Source: Nitrospirota bacterium (GTDB taxonomy: Bacteria > Nitrospirota > Thermodesulfovibrionia > UBA6902). From it: DNA of 21,293 nt. Shown here in pieces: positions 7,710 through 15,839 of this stretch (position 1 is the stretch's first letter; each line of letters opens with the position of its first letter). Where the stretch lies: assembly GCA_024277515.1 (NCBI GenBank), contig JAJRVB010000032.1:1-21293 (forward strand). Reading direction: 5' to 3'. The notes below the pieces were generated by a model. It did not search any database. It was not told where the DNA came from and saw only the letters and a program-made list of their open reading frames with translations. The position numbers and the translations under genes were made by a program.

Positions 7710-8978
7710 ATGTATAAAAAAATATCTCTGCAGAACAGCGTCCCGGTCCTTATGGAATTTGCCCGGGACATGCATTCCGTCTGCATCGGCATATGGGTAA
7801 AGGTCGGAGCGCGCAATGAAACTCCCGGGAAAAGCGGCATATCACATTTTCTTGAACATATGTTTTTCAAGGGGACCCTCAGCCGCTCAGCGCAGGACAT
7901 CGCAATAGAAATTGACTCAATAGGCGGGGAAATCAACGCCGTTACCTCCACGGAATACACACTGTTTTATGTAAAAGTGCTCGAAGAATTCATGGAGCAG
8001 GCACTTGACCTTCTTACAGACCTCATCCTGCATTCAACCTTTCCCGATGCTGACATTGAGAAGGAAAAAAACATCGTGTATGAAGAGATAAAGATGGTGG
8101 AAGATAATCCCTCTGACTATGTGCATGAATTATTCAGCAAAAGTATATGGGGCGAGGAAGGGCTCGGTCAGTCTGTCCTTGGTAACGAAACAACCATCCG
8201 CTCCTTTACCAGACAGGACCTTCTGCAGCATATAAACAATCACTACGGTACGGAAAAGCTGATCGTTGCATGCAGCGGCAACTTCAGTGAGGAGCGGCTT
8301 GTTGACCACCTCAACCGCACAATCGGCACTATAAAGAGGGACGGGCAGGGAAATAATTTAGAGACCCCCCGGTTTTCAGGCGCACTCAACATCGTTACAA
8401 AGGACCTGTCGGAATCGCACATCTGTCTCGGGCTGAAGGGCCTGTCATATAAAAGCGACAACAAGTATGTGATGCATCTTCTCAATACCATACTCGGCGC
8501 CGGAATAAGTTCCAGGCTGTTTCAGAATATAAGGGAAAAACGGGGCCTTGTTTATTCCGTTTATTCGTATCATATGGCGTATTTTGATGCGGGGCTGTGG
8601 GCCGTGTACGCGGGCACTGACAGAAAGCATGTGAGTGAAGTGATTAATTTGACTGTGGATGAGATCCGGAACCTCCCAAAGTCAGTGAGCGCGGAAGAAC
8701 TCGGAAGGGCCAAGGCGCAGTTAAAGGGCAACCTCCTGCTTGCCCTTGAATCAACGAGCAACAAGATGACGAACATTGCCAAGCAGGAAATATATTACGG
8801 AAAGTATTTTTCTCCTGACGAGATCATTCAGATGGTTGAAGCGGTGACACTCGATAATCTGAGGGCACTTGCTGATGAACTTTTGCGGGAAGACCGGTTT
8901 GCACTGACTGTGTACGGCCCGGTGGATAAAGAAAAACTGAGAATGTCCTGTGAGCTTATGCAGAAACAGGCAGGATGA
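7710..8978 (+). CDS. M16 family zinc peptidase (processing-peptidase-like)
   Basis: Predicted zinc metallopeptidase of the pitrilysin/mitochondrial processing peptidase group. It has 422 residues, the single-unit size. The inverted zinc motif HFLEH is His46-Glu49-His50. The third ligand is in the YEEIKMVED stretch about 75 residues later (Glu125 or Glu126). The glycine-rich segment GAGISSRLFQNIREKRGLVYSVYS is typical of the family's second domain. It starts 39 bp after pnp; a peptidase of this family next to pnp is a common arrangement in bacteria, although the biological substrate is not known. No strong Shine-Dalgarno. It ends 3 bp from the convergent gene's stop. Confidence 0.93.
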   Translation: MYKKISLQNSVPVLMEFARDMHSVCIGIWVKVGARNETPGKSGISHFLEHMFFKGTLSRSAQDIAIEIDSIGGEINAVTSTEYTLFYVKVLEEFMEQALDLLTDLILHSTFPDADIEKEKNIVYEEIKMVEDNPSDYVHELFSKSIWGEEGLGQSVLGNETTIRSFTRQDLLQHINNHYGTEKLIVACSGNFSEERLVDHLNRTIGTIKRDGQGNNLETPRFSGALNIVTKDLSESHICLGLKGLSYKSDNKYVMHLLNTILGAGISSRLFQNIREKRGLVYSVYSYHMAYFDAGLWAVYAGTDRKHVSEVINLTVDEIRNLPKSVSAEELGRAKAQLKGNLLLALESTSNKMTNIAKQEIYYGKYFSPDEIIQMVEAVTLDNLRALADELLREDRFALTVYGPVDKEKLRMSCELMQKQAG

Positions 8979-8981
8979 TAT

Positions 8982-9935
8982 TCAGAACAGTTCCCTTTCG
9001 AGTGTCTCACATATAAATCTGTCCCAGAATGCGGTATCCGTTTTTTCCGGGAGGCTGCTGTTGCGGGCGAGTTTCTCCACCTCGTCCATGAGTGACTCCA
9101 GCACTGTTGCAACTTCTGATTTGTAATCCAGCCTTCCTTCCTTGACATCTCTCAGAAATGCGGCATTTTCGAGAGGGTATGTAATGCAGCCCCTCGTCAG
9201 AATCTCCCTTGTCTGGTATGCCGCACGGAGCGCGTGGGAGACCGCCTTCCAGTCTATGTTTTTGTTCTCTGCAGCCAGGACAGCGCGCTGTCCGTAATCG
9301 CTGTAAAACTTCCTGAGTATGGGCAGAACGTATCCGATCTTTGCTGTCTCCTGAAACGATTTCCCGCATATCTGAAACCGTTTCATCCCGCCTGGGTCCG
9401 CAGAGATATCAAAACAATGCTCTGTCCGGGGAAGCATTTCCCATATGTCGAGCAGTCTTTTGTCCTGATCCTCTTTTTCAAGGATCCCGATTACCTGCAT
9501 GACCGCGTTCAGGCGTGAACCCTTTATGCCGTATTTGGCAGCCTGGCGTCTTGCATATTCTATCAGTGACTTCAGGTTTTTCGTATAGAATTTATCCCTG
9601 TGGCGTACAATGCTCTCCCATGTGCGGGATGTTTCGAGTATCATCTCTTCCGGGGCATGAAGCATGTCTATCGCCACGGTCCGGCCTTCGCACGCAAGTT
9701 TTATGAAATAGTGGAGTGAATAATACTCATAGTCCACATCTTCAGGGGTGTTCCTGCTCGTGCCGGTTCCGCTTGAATATGCATAGCTGCGGGGCACGCG
9801 GGAAAGAAGGACCTGTTCCTTTGCGGGCAGAAATACGCCCTTGTAGTCAATGTCTGATTCCTCGGTCGCGGTCCCGTACAGGTGGGCGCCGAATTTCATC
9901 TTTACAATGATGGTTAAATCTTTTTTGATAGGCAT
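8982..9935 (-). CDS. Predicted nucleotidyltransferase, RlaP/YcgL type (COG3541-like)
   Basis: Resembles the DNA polymerase beta-like nucleotidyltransferases of the RlaP/YcgL group, known from RNA repair contexts in phages and as stand-alone proteins in bacteria. It has 317 residues. The N-terminal FGAHLYGT at 15-22 stands where FGSHLYGT is usual, so the Ser of the GS motif is Ala. SDIDYKGVF at 27-35 gives the metal-binding Asp28 and Asp30. Asp in AIDMLHAP may be the third carboxylate. The remainder is mostly helical, and I recognise no second domain. There is no RNA ligase beside it. It follows the cysteine desulfurase by 64 bp on the same strand and ends 3 bp from the M16 peptidase stop. The target is unknown, and no Shine-Dalgarno is visible. 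Confidence 0.75.
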   Translation of the reverse strand: MPIKKDLTIIVKMKFGAHLYGTATEESDIDYKGVFLPAKEQVLLSRVPRSYAYSSGTGTSRNTPEDVDYEYYSLHYFIKLACEGRTVAIDMLHAPEEMILETSRTWESIVRHRDKFYTKNLKSLIEYARRQAAKYGIKGSRLNAVMQVIGILEKEDQDKRLLDIWEMLPRTEHCFDISADPGGMKRFQICGKSFQETAKIGYVLPILRKFYSDYGQRAVLAAENKNIDWKAVSHALRAAYQTREILTRGCITYPLENAAFLRDVKEGRLDYKSEVATVLESLMDEVEKLARNSSLPEKTDTAFWDRFICETLERELF

Positions 9936-9999
9936 ACGGTGTATGTTGACATTGTTTCAGATGGAAGGACAGCTGGATGTAACGGGTATTTAAGAGGGA

Positions 10000-11136
10000 T
10001 CATAGCGCCCTGTATGCTGCTGTAATTGCCTTTGCCGCCTTCATGATCTGCCTCTCATTATTATCTCTTCCAAGACTCAGCCTCAGGGCTGAAAGAGCTT
10101 CCGCATCACTGAGGCCCATTGCCTTCAGAACAGGAGACGGCAGATGCCTCCCTTCGTGACATGCAGAGCCGGTTGAGGCCGCGATATCATGTCTTAGCCT
10201 CTCCAGCAGCAGCGAACCGGATATGTCCGGGAATGATACGTTTATCGTATTGGGCAGGCGTCTGGCCGGGTGTCCGTTAAGCTTTATGCCGGGTATTTCT
10301 CTGCGCAGTTCCCTGAACAGCATATCTGCAAGAAGCTTAAGTCTTCCGGTCCTTGTGTTCATCTCTTTCCCTGCAAGTTTACAGGCTGAACCGATACCTG
10401 CAATTGCCGCGACATTTTCCGTGCCCGGCCTGAGCCCTTTCTCATGAGCTGCGCCGTACAGGATGGGGTTGAGCCCGGAGTTTCCCTTTACATACAACGC
10501 GCCTGCTCCTTTCGGGCCGTAGAATTTATGAGAAACCAGGGTCAGAAAATCAACCTTCATTCTTTGAACATTCACGGGAATCTTCCCGACTGACTGGGCA
10601 GCGTCACAATGAAAGGCGATCCCTTTTCTCCGGGCGATACTTCCTGTTTTTGTGATCGGCTGGATGGCCCCTGTCTCGTTGTTTGCGTGCATGATCGTAA
10701 TGAGAATAGTGTTTTTCCTTATGCTTTTTTCGACATCCTCTGCATTGACAATGCCGTATTTATCAACCGGAAGCCAGGTGACGCTGAACCCCCGGCCTTC
10801 AAGGTGTTTCAGCGGATTTGTCACGGAAGGGTGTTCTATGCATGATGAGATGATGTGCCCTGATTTAAACCTCCGGGCCGTCCCAATAATAGCGAGGTTG
10901 TTGGCCTCAGTACCGCCGGACATAAAAAAGATTTCCTCCGGCTTCGCATTTATCAGGTTTGCAACCTGCTTCCGTCCCCTCTCAACAGCGGCCTTTGCCC
11001 TCTTTCCATAATAGTGGGAACTTGACGGGTTCCCGAAATTCGTGCGGAGCGATTCAGTCATGACTCGGGCAACCTCACGCGCAACCGGTGTAGTAGCATT
11101 ATTGTCGAGATAAATAATTCCGGACCGTTTTTTCAT
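10000..11136 (-). CDS. PLP-dependent cysteine desulfurase (NifS class), selenocysteine-lyase-like
   Basis: Fold-type I PLP enzyme that takes sulfur (or selenium) from cysteine (or selenocysteine). It has 378 residues. The N-terminal YLDNNATTP, SGGTEANNLAI, ITIMHANNETGA and HCDAAQSVGK are class-V aminotransferase landmarks. The Schiff-base lysine is Lys204 in SHKFYGPKG. The catalytic cysteine is Cys326 in STGSACHEGRHLPSPVL. The ACH-x-PSPVL pattern is closer, as I remember the families, to eukaryotic-type selenocysteine lyase than to IscS (SACTSASLEPS), so substrate choice is open. It lies 28 bp after rapZ. No iscU, nifU or selenium genes are in the window to decide the partner. Confidence 0.9.
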   Translation of the reverse strand: MKKRSGIIYLDNNATTPVAREVARVMTESLRTNFGNPSSSHYYGKRAKAAVERGRKQVANLINAKPEEIFFMSGGTEANNLAIIGTARRFKSGHIISSCIEHPSVTNPLKHLEGRGFSVTWLPVDKYGIVNAEDVEKSIRKNTILITIMHANNETGAIQPITKTGSIARRKGIAFHCDAAQSVGKIPVNVQRMKVDFLTLVSHKFYGPKGAGALYVKGNSGLNPILYGAAHEKGLRPGTENVAAIAGIGSACKLAGKEMNTRTGRLKLLADMLFRELRREIPGIKLNGHPARRLPNTINVSFPDISGSLLLERLRHDIAASTGSACHEGRHLPSPVLKAMGLSDAEALSALRLSLGRDNNERQIMKAAKAITAAYRAL

Positions 11137-11164
11137 TTTTTGCCCTGCTTTTCCCCCTGCCTCA

Positions 11165-12037
11165 TTAAAGTCCGCTCTCCAGGTCCCTGTGAGTCACAGA
11201 GGTCTTTACTTTACGTTTCTTTAATGCCTTTTCAATTTCCTGAACAATAGCCGGTGACCTGTGCCTTCCTCCTGTACAGCCGATACCTATTGTCAGATAA
11301 CTCCTGCCCTCCTGTTCGTATAATGGAATAGTGTGGTCGAGAAGGGGATAGAGTTTGTCCAGAAACTCTTTTGTACTGTCCTGTGAAAGTACAAACTTCT
11401 TTACCCTGGGGGAAGTCCCGGGAAAGTCCCGGAGCTTTTCAATGAAATAGGGATTCGGCAGAAATCTTACATCAAAGAGCAGATCAGACTCAGGCGGTAT
11501 CCCGTATTTATAACCAAACGATACAAGACTGACAGTCATTTTCCGGGGGTCTTTTTTCAGGTATAAGTCTGTGATGAATTTGCGCAGCTGATGGGGTGTC
11601 AGCGCAGAGGTGTCTACAATGGTGCCGGCTTCCCTCCTTACTGAAGAAAGCAGTTTTGTTTCCCGCCTGATTGCCGTCCTGAGGTCCCTGTAGCCGAGGG
11701 GGTGGGGCCTTCGTGTTTCCTTGAAGCGTCTGATAATGGCTTCATCGCTCGCCTCAAGAAATATGATTTCTATTTTATGTTTTTCTCTCAAAGAGGCGAC
11801 CGCATCCGAAAAATCGGTCAGGAGCGCCCTCTCCCTGATATCAATCCCGATGGCAATCTTTGATATGGTGGGTGTCTTGCTGCTTAAATTGACAAAGGTC
11901 TTAATGAGCTTCAGCGGAAGGTTGTCCACACAGAAAAAGCCGCTGTCTTCAAAGGCATTCAGCGCGACCGTCTTGCCTGAACCGGAGATCCCGGTCAGGA
12001 TGACGGTAAATAGCCTGTTTTTTTTATGACTGCTCAC
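11165..12037 (-). CDS. rapZ: RapZ/YvcJ family nucleotide-binding protein
   Basis: P-loop protein; in enterics it guides RNase E to the small RNA GlmZ and so controls amino-sugar synthesis. It has 290 residues, the usual length. The Walker A GISGSGKT is at 16-23, followed by FCVDNLP. GIDIRER and FKETRRPHPL are family landmarks. The C-terminal domain carries GCTGGRHRSPAIV. The start is GTG at 12037 and overlaps the hpf TGA by 3 bases (GTGA), which indicates translational coupling. The neighbours rpoN-hpf-rapZ are the conserved context of this family. A GlmZ-type RNA role is not implied here, since that RNA is known from enterics. Confidence 0.95.
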   Translation of the reverse strand: MSSHKKNRLFTVILTGISGSGKTVALNAFEDSGFFCVDNLPLKLIKTFVNLSSKTPTISKIAIGIDIRERALLTDFSDAVASLREKHKIEIIFLEASDEAIIRRFKETRRPHPLGYRDLRTAIRRETKLLSSVRREAGTIVDTSALTPHQLRKFITDLYLKKDPRKMTVSLVSFGYKYGIPPESDLLFDVRFLPNPYFIEKLRDFPGTSPRVKKFVLSQDSTKEFLDKLYPLLDHTIPLYEQEGRSYLTIGIGCTGGRHRSPAIVQEIEKALKKRKVKTSVTHRDLESGL

Positions 12038-12549
12038 TTTATCGGCTCAATAAGTCCGAAGTTCCCGTCAGTTCTTTTGTACAGGACGTTGATGTTTCCT
12101 GAAGATGCATTTGTGAACACAAAGAATTCCTTGTCCAGCAGGTCCATCTGCATGGCGGCCTCTTCAACGCTCATTGGTTTTATATTATAAGACCTGTTTT
12201 TTATGATGGAGGGGATCGTTTCTTCCGCTTCAGGAAGGGATTCGGATTTCCTCCTGTTTTTCCTGAGAGAGACGTTTTTGTCCTTGAATTTCCTTACCTG
12301 CCGGGCGAGCTTTTCCACGACATCATCTATGGATGAATACATTTCCCCTGTAGTGCTCTCAGCCTGTATGGCCGCGCCGCCGACCCTCAGGAGCACCTCT
12401 GCCTTATGTCTGTATTTATCGACACTCAGGGTAACGGTTGCCTCAGAAACATTTCCGAGATACTTTTTAAATTTACCGACCTTTTCTTCTGCATATTCCT
12501 TGAGGTTTTTCGTGAGATCCATCTGTCTGCAATTAATGATTATGTTCAT
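12034..12549 (-). CDS. hpf: Ribosome hibernation promoting factor, long form
   Basis: Binds the 30S decoding site and dimerises ribosomes into inactive 100S particles in stationary phase. It has 171 residues, so it is the long form: an N-terminal S30AE domain (about 1-100, MNIIINCRQMDLTKNLKEYA and the KYRHKAEVLLRVGG strand), a charged linker, and a C-terminal dimerisation domain from about 118 (YNIKPMSVEEAAMQMDLLDKEFFVFTN). A strong Shine-Dalgarno (AAGGAGGAG on the - strand) precedes the ATG. It follows rpoN by 95 bp, a gap that holds a terminator-like hairpin, and it is coupled to rapZ through a GTGA overlap. Sigma-54-linked hpf is a well-known arrangement. Confidence 0.96.
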   Translation of the reverse strand: MNIIINCRQMDLTKNLKEYAEEKVGKFKKYLGNVSEATVTLSVDKYRHKAEVLLRVGGAAIQAESTTGEMYSSIDDVVEKLARQVRKFKDKNVSLRKNRRKSESLPEAEETIPSIIKNRSYNIKPMSVEEAAMQMDLLDKEFFVFTNASSGNINVLYKRTDGNFGLIEPIK

Positions 12550-12563
12550 TTGCTCCTCCTTGC

Positions 12564-12640
12564 AAAAAAGGTATTCATCATGAGTCAGGCGTTATGTGAG
12601 GCGATGTTTTCCGAATAAGCTGTCCCGCATAACGAATACC
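12564..12640 (-). terminator. Terminator- or attenuator-like hairpin between rpoN and hpf
   Basis: Read on the - strand, GGTATTC (12640-12634) pairs with GAATACC (12576-12570), and CGTTATG (12634-12628) pairs with CATAACG (12596-12590). The helix is nearly continuous apart from a one-sided 13-nt bulge and a 31-nt apical loop. Six T residues (12569-12564) follow the stem base directly, then the hpf Shine-Dalgarno. The bulge and loop are larger than in a classical intrinsic terminator, so partial termination or attenuation that lowers hpf-rapZ relative to rpoN is the more natural guess. Confidence 0.4.
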
Positions 12641-12644
12641 AGGA

Positions 12645-14087
12645 TCAGAACCATTTTTTACGTTTCAAATGTGAAGGTATCCTGAGTTCTTCTCTGTACT
12701 TTGCGGTTGTCCTGCGTGCCAGGTTTATGCCTCTGGCTTTCAGTATGTCGACTATTTTCTGGTCATTCAGCGGGGCCTTGGGATCTTCTTCAGCAACAAT
12801 CTGCCGTATCATTTCCTTTACCGTGGATGATGACATTTCCCCTCCCGCTGTTTGCACTGCATTGCTGAAGAAGTACCTGAAATTCAGCAGGCCCTGCGGA
12901 CACTGGATGTATTTATTGGACGTTACCCTGCTTATGGTGCTTTCGTGCATGCCCAGATCTTCCGCAACGTCCCTCAGGTTCAGGGGTTTGAGATATTTAT
13001 GACCCCGCCTGAAAAAGTCTTCCTGGAATTTTAAAATGCTGTCCGTTACTTTGTAGATTGTCTTGTTTCTCTGGTCGAGGCTTCTCAACAGCCATATTGC
13101 GGAGCGCAGCTTTTCTTCCAGGAACTGCTTTTCCTCAGGCCCGAGAGTTTTTTTGTTTGCGAGCAGCCGTCTGTAGTAATTTGATAGTCTCAGCTTTGGG
13201 ATACCTTCATCGTTTAAATTAATTATGAATTTACCGTCGGACTCTTCGACATACACATCCGGAATTATGTGCACCGGCTCATCACTTGAAAAGTTTCTGC
13301 CCGGCCTCGGTTCAAGACCTTCAATAATCTTTACCGCGGCCAGGATTTCATCAATAGATGTCTTCAGCCTGGATGCAAGCTGTTTATATTTTTTTCCTTC
13401 AAGTTCGCTGAACCCGTCCCTGAGAATCTGTTCAACGAGGGTGCCGTTGAGGTTAAGGGGGGGCAGCTGTAACAGCAGGCATTCCTGAAGATCACGGGCC
13501 CCGATTCCCGAGGGGTCGAGTCCCTGGATATACCTGAGCGCCTCTTCCGTTGTTTCCATGTTTACCCCTGCCATCTTTGCAACTTCCTCGAGAGATGCCT
13601 GCAGATAACCGTAATCATTCAGGTTGTTTATGAGGATTTCTGCCGTCTTTCCTGTTGATTCAGGAACAGACGAAAGCCTGAGCTGCCAGAGGAGATGCTC
13701 GTACAGGTCGGTTTTACTCCTGTTTCGCTCAAACGGTGAGGTCGACTCTTCCGCCCCGTCGCTGAAATAACCGAAATCCCTGCCGTCGCTTTCCCGTTCT
13801 TCAAAGTAATTGTCCGCTGTGAATCCGAATATTTTTTCGAGGGGGGCTTCGGAGTCATCCGGGGGCTCCCTGAATTTTTCTTCCTCCTGGGCAGTTGAAG
13901 CATCTTTTTTAGCCTCAGTATCACCTTCAGGCCCTTCTTCAAGCAGCGGATTATTCATAAGCTCCTGGTTGATGTCCTGCGACAATTCCAGCAGGGGAAG
14001 CTGAAGGAGCTTTATTGACTGCTGCAACTGGGGGGTGAGGATCAGTTTCTGCGTCAGTTTAAGCTCAAGTCTCATGTCCTGTGCCAT
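12645..14087 (-). CDS. rpoN: RNA polymerase sigma-54 factor
   Basis: Alternative sigma factor that recognises -24/-12 promoters and needs AAA+ enhancer-binding activators. It has 480 residues. Region I (LKLTQKLILTPQLQQSIKLL) is at the N-terminus and is followed by an acidic region II. The core-binding domain includes LDPSGIGARDLQECLLLQL. The helix-turn-helix and the RpoN box (ARRTTAKYREELRIP) are at the C-terminus. The ATG overlaps the lptB stop (TAATG), so translation is coupled; an alternative ATG four codons downstream would also fit. The lptB-rpoN-hpf order is conserved in many Gram-negatives. One possible -24/-12 site is seen upstream of rnfC. Confidence 0.97.
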   Translation of the reverse strand: MAQDMRLELKLTQKLILTPQLQQSIKLLQLPLLELSQDINQELMNNPLLEEGPEGDTEAKKDASTAQEEEKFREPPDDSEAPLEKIFGFTADNYFEERESDGRDFGYFSDGAEESTSPFERNRSKTDLYEHLLWQLRLSSVPESTGKTAEILINNLNDYGYLQASLEEVAKMAGVNMETTEEALRYIQGLDPSGIGARDLQECLLLQLPPLNLNGTLVEQILRDGFSELEGKKYKQLASRLKTSIDEILAAVKIIEGLEPRPGRNFSSDEPVHIIPDVYVEESDGKFIINLNDEGIPKLRLSNYYRRLLANKKTLGPEEKQFLEEKLRSAIWLLRSLDQRNKTIYKVTDSILKFQEDFFRRGHKYLKPLNLRDVAEDLGMHESTISRVTSNKYIQCPQGLLNFRYFFSNAVQTAGGEMSSSTVKEMIRQIVAEEDPKAPLNDQKIVDILKARGINLARRTTAKYREELRIPSHLKRKKWF

Positions 14088-14809
14088 TATAGTCTGAATC
14101 CCTCTCCGAGATAACTCTTTCTAACTAATTCATTTGCGATAAGGTCAGTCGGTACTCCGTGGGCAAGGATGCGTCCATCATTTATTATATATGCCCGGTC
14201 GGTTATAGATAAAGTCTCACGTACATTATGGTCCGTTATAATAAGGCCGATCCCTTTTTCCGTCAGTTGCCGCAATGTTTTTTTCAGCTCATTTACCGCG
14301 AGAGGGTCTATCCCGGCAAACGGTTCATCGAGCAGGATAAATACCGGGTCTACAGCTATTGCCCGTGCGATCTCTACCTTTCTCCGTTCCCCTCCGGAAA
14401 GCTGATACCCGTACCGTTTTGCAATAGGGCCCAGGTTGAATTCATGCAGTATGCGCTGCAGTTTATCCTCTTTTGATTTCTTGTCAATATCAGTTATTTC
14501 AAGTACCGCTTTTATATTCTCGTCAACCTTCAGCTTTCTGAAGATAGAGGCCTCCTGGGGCAGGTAACCGATCCCCTTTCGCGCCCTTTTGTACATGGGG
14601 GAATTATTCAGGAGTTCGCCATCCAGATAGATATCACCGGCATCCGGATTAATAAGGCCCAGTATCATATAAAATGTCGTGGTCTTTCCGGCCCCGTTCG
14701 GCCCGAGGAGACCGACGACTTCACCTGAGCTGATATTCAGCGATATACCTCTGACAACAGGCTTTCCATTATAACTCTTCTCAAGGGCATTGATTTCTAT
14801 CGAATGCAT
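14087..14809 (-). CDS. lptB: LPS export ABC transporter ATPase LptB
   Basis: Cytoplasmic ATPase that drives lipopolysaccharide extraction from the inner membrane with LptF and LptG, which are not in this window. It has 240 residues. Walker A GPNGAGKTT is at 36-44, followed by the Q-loop region (YLPQEASIFRKL), signature LSGGERRKVEIARA, Walker B VFILLDEPFAGIDP, and the H-loop His in TDHNVRET. The SIFRKL and EPFAGIDP stretches are typical of LptB rather than LivF/LivG. The start overlaps the lptA stop (TGATG) and the stop overlaps the rpoN start, so lptC to rpoN reads as one coupled unit. Confidence 0.96.
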   Translation of the reverse strand: MHSIEINALEKSYNGKPVVRGISLNISSGEVVGLLGPNGAGKTTTFYMILGLINPDAGDIYLDGELLNNSPMYKRARKGIGYLPQEASIFRKLKVDENIKAVLEITDIDKKSKEDKLQRILHEFNLGPIAKRYGYQLSGGERRKVEIARAIAVDPVFILLDEPFAGIDPLAVNELKKTLRQLTEKGIGLIITDHNVRETLSITDRAYIINDGRILAHGVPTDLIANELVRKSYLGEGFRL

Positions 14810-15291
14810 CAGTCGAGTCCCTGTCCGCTCCGGAGGATGACCCTGCTCCCCTCTACTTCAGCACGTTCATCTTTTATATGAAAGGTGATTTTTGTTCCGG
14901 AGATGACGTTTTCACTGTCCACGGCCTTTGGGTTGCCAGTGAAGATTATTTTCTGCTCTTTCTCAAAATATATGGCATCGTCGGAAAACAGCGCCCTCTC
15001 CTGTATGGTGACTTTTACATTCCCCTCGGCATGTATTTTTCTTACCCTGTTTTCTGAATTATCGTAAAATACGGTCATCTTGTCTGCATATATCGCTATG
15101 TCTTTGGTCCTGGCGACGACTGAACCTTCAAATATGCCGAGATTATTTTTATTGTCTACCGAAAGGGTCCTTGAAGTAATGACGATCGGGGCCTTCTCCA
15201 CCTTGTCCGTGAGCGAAGCGGAGTCCGCCGGTGCCGGCTGTAACATGAACGTTAAGAGAATTACATTAATGATAAAAAGTAGCTTCGACAT
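14809..15291 (-). CDS. lptA: Periplasmic LPS-binding bridge protein LptA
   Basis: OstA-fold protein that oligomerises into the periplasmic bridge carrying LPS from LptC to LptD. It has 160 residues. A signal peptide covers about residues 1-23 (MSKLLFIINVILLTFMLQP), with likely cleavage near ADSA. The body contains the repeated beta-jellyroll pattern: ITSRTLSVDNKNNLGIFEGSV, IYADKMTVFYD, IHAEGNVKV, ALFSDDAIYFEK, IIFTGNPKAVD and GTKITFH. The start at 15291 lies inside the end of lptC (26-bp overlap). It is the smaller LptA type without the extended LptD region. Confidence 0.93.
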   Translation of the reverse strand: MSKLLFIINVILLTFMLQPAPADSASLTDKVEKAPIVITSRTLSVDNKNNLGIFEGSVVARTKDIAIYADKMTVFYDNSENRVRKIHAEGNVKVTIQERALFSDDAIYFEKEQKIIFTGNPKAVDSENVISGTKITFHIKDERAEVEGSRVILRSGQGLD

Positions 15292-15784
15292 CTTTCATAA
15301 TCCTCACCTGCTGCTGTTTTACTTTTGCGGTTAGACCGGTGCCTTGAATGAGAAAGTTGCCGCCGCTGACTTTTACCCTGTCTTCAGTGGTGATTAACTC
15401 ATCGGCGCTGTTCCACTCCAGCGTGTCGGTCACAAATGTTGTGTCTTTGATATTCAGCGTTACTGACTCTTTGAGCGTTACATTGCCGTCATCCATATCA
15501 TAAATTCCGCTGCCGCTGCTCAGATAAATTTCCGGCGTCTGGTTGATCTTTAATTTCAGAGACTCCAGAAAAATCTCTCTTTTGCCTAACGGCAATATTG
15601 CCGTTACTGAAGAGAGTTCCCATTTTATTTCGTTGCCTTCTCTGTGTTTCAGGTACAGGTTTTTCATGGAAGAAGTCTTGTACGAAGGGAAGATATTTAA
15701 ACTGCTTTCATTATAATTAAGTATAAAAAGAATCCCTATAACTAACGCCGCAGATATAATCCAGACGAATCTGCCTTTAATCAT
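15266..15784 (-). CDS. lptC: LPS export protein LptC, bitopic inner-membrane protein
   Basis: Anchors the LptA bridge to the inner-membrane LptBFG complex. I choose ATG 15784, giving 172 residues: the family starts just before its single membrane segment, here residues 4-22 (GRFVWIISAALVIGILFIL). The periplasmic domain follows, with NIFPSYKTSSMKNLYLKHREG and the ITTEDRVKVSGGNFLIQGTGL end typical of LptC. The frame stays open up to an ATG at 15913, which would add 43 residues with no family resemblance; a GTG five codons before 15784 is a third option. Divergent from rnfC. kdsC, often the upstream neighbour, is not here. Confidence 0.85.
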   Translation of the reverse strand: MIKGRFVWIISAALVIGILFILNYNESSLNIFPSYKTSSMKNLYLKHREGNEIKWELSSVTAILPLGKREIFLESLKLKINQTPEIYLSSGSGIYDMDDGNVTLKESVTLNIKDTTFVTDTLEWNSADELITTEDRVKVSGGNFLIQGTGLTAKVKQQQVRIMKDVEATFYH

Positions 15785-15823
15785 ACCATAGTCTATCACA
15801 CGTCCTGTACCTTGTAAAGTGTC

Positions 15824-15839
15824 TGGCAAGAAAAATGCT
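15824..15839 (+). promoter_or_regulatory. Possible sigma-54 (-24/-12) promoter toward rnf
   Basis: TGGCAAGAAAAATGCT keeps the invariant GG (15825-15826) and GC (15837-15838) at the exact sigma-54 spacing of ten intervening bases. It lies about 290 bp before rnfC on the rnf strand. A match this short can arise by chance, and no activator gene is in the window. Confidence 0.2.

Noticed and set aside
12592..12630. Twelve-codon leader peptide ahead of hpf (- strand)
   Set aside because: No Shine-Dalgarno and no run of regulatory codons; kept only as a remark on the hairpin.
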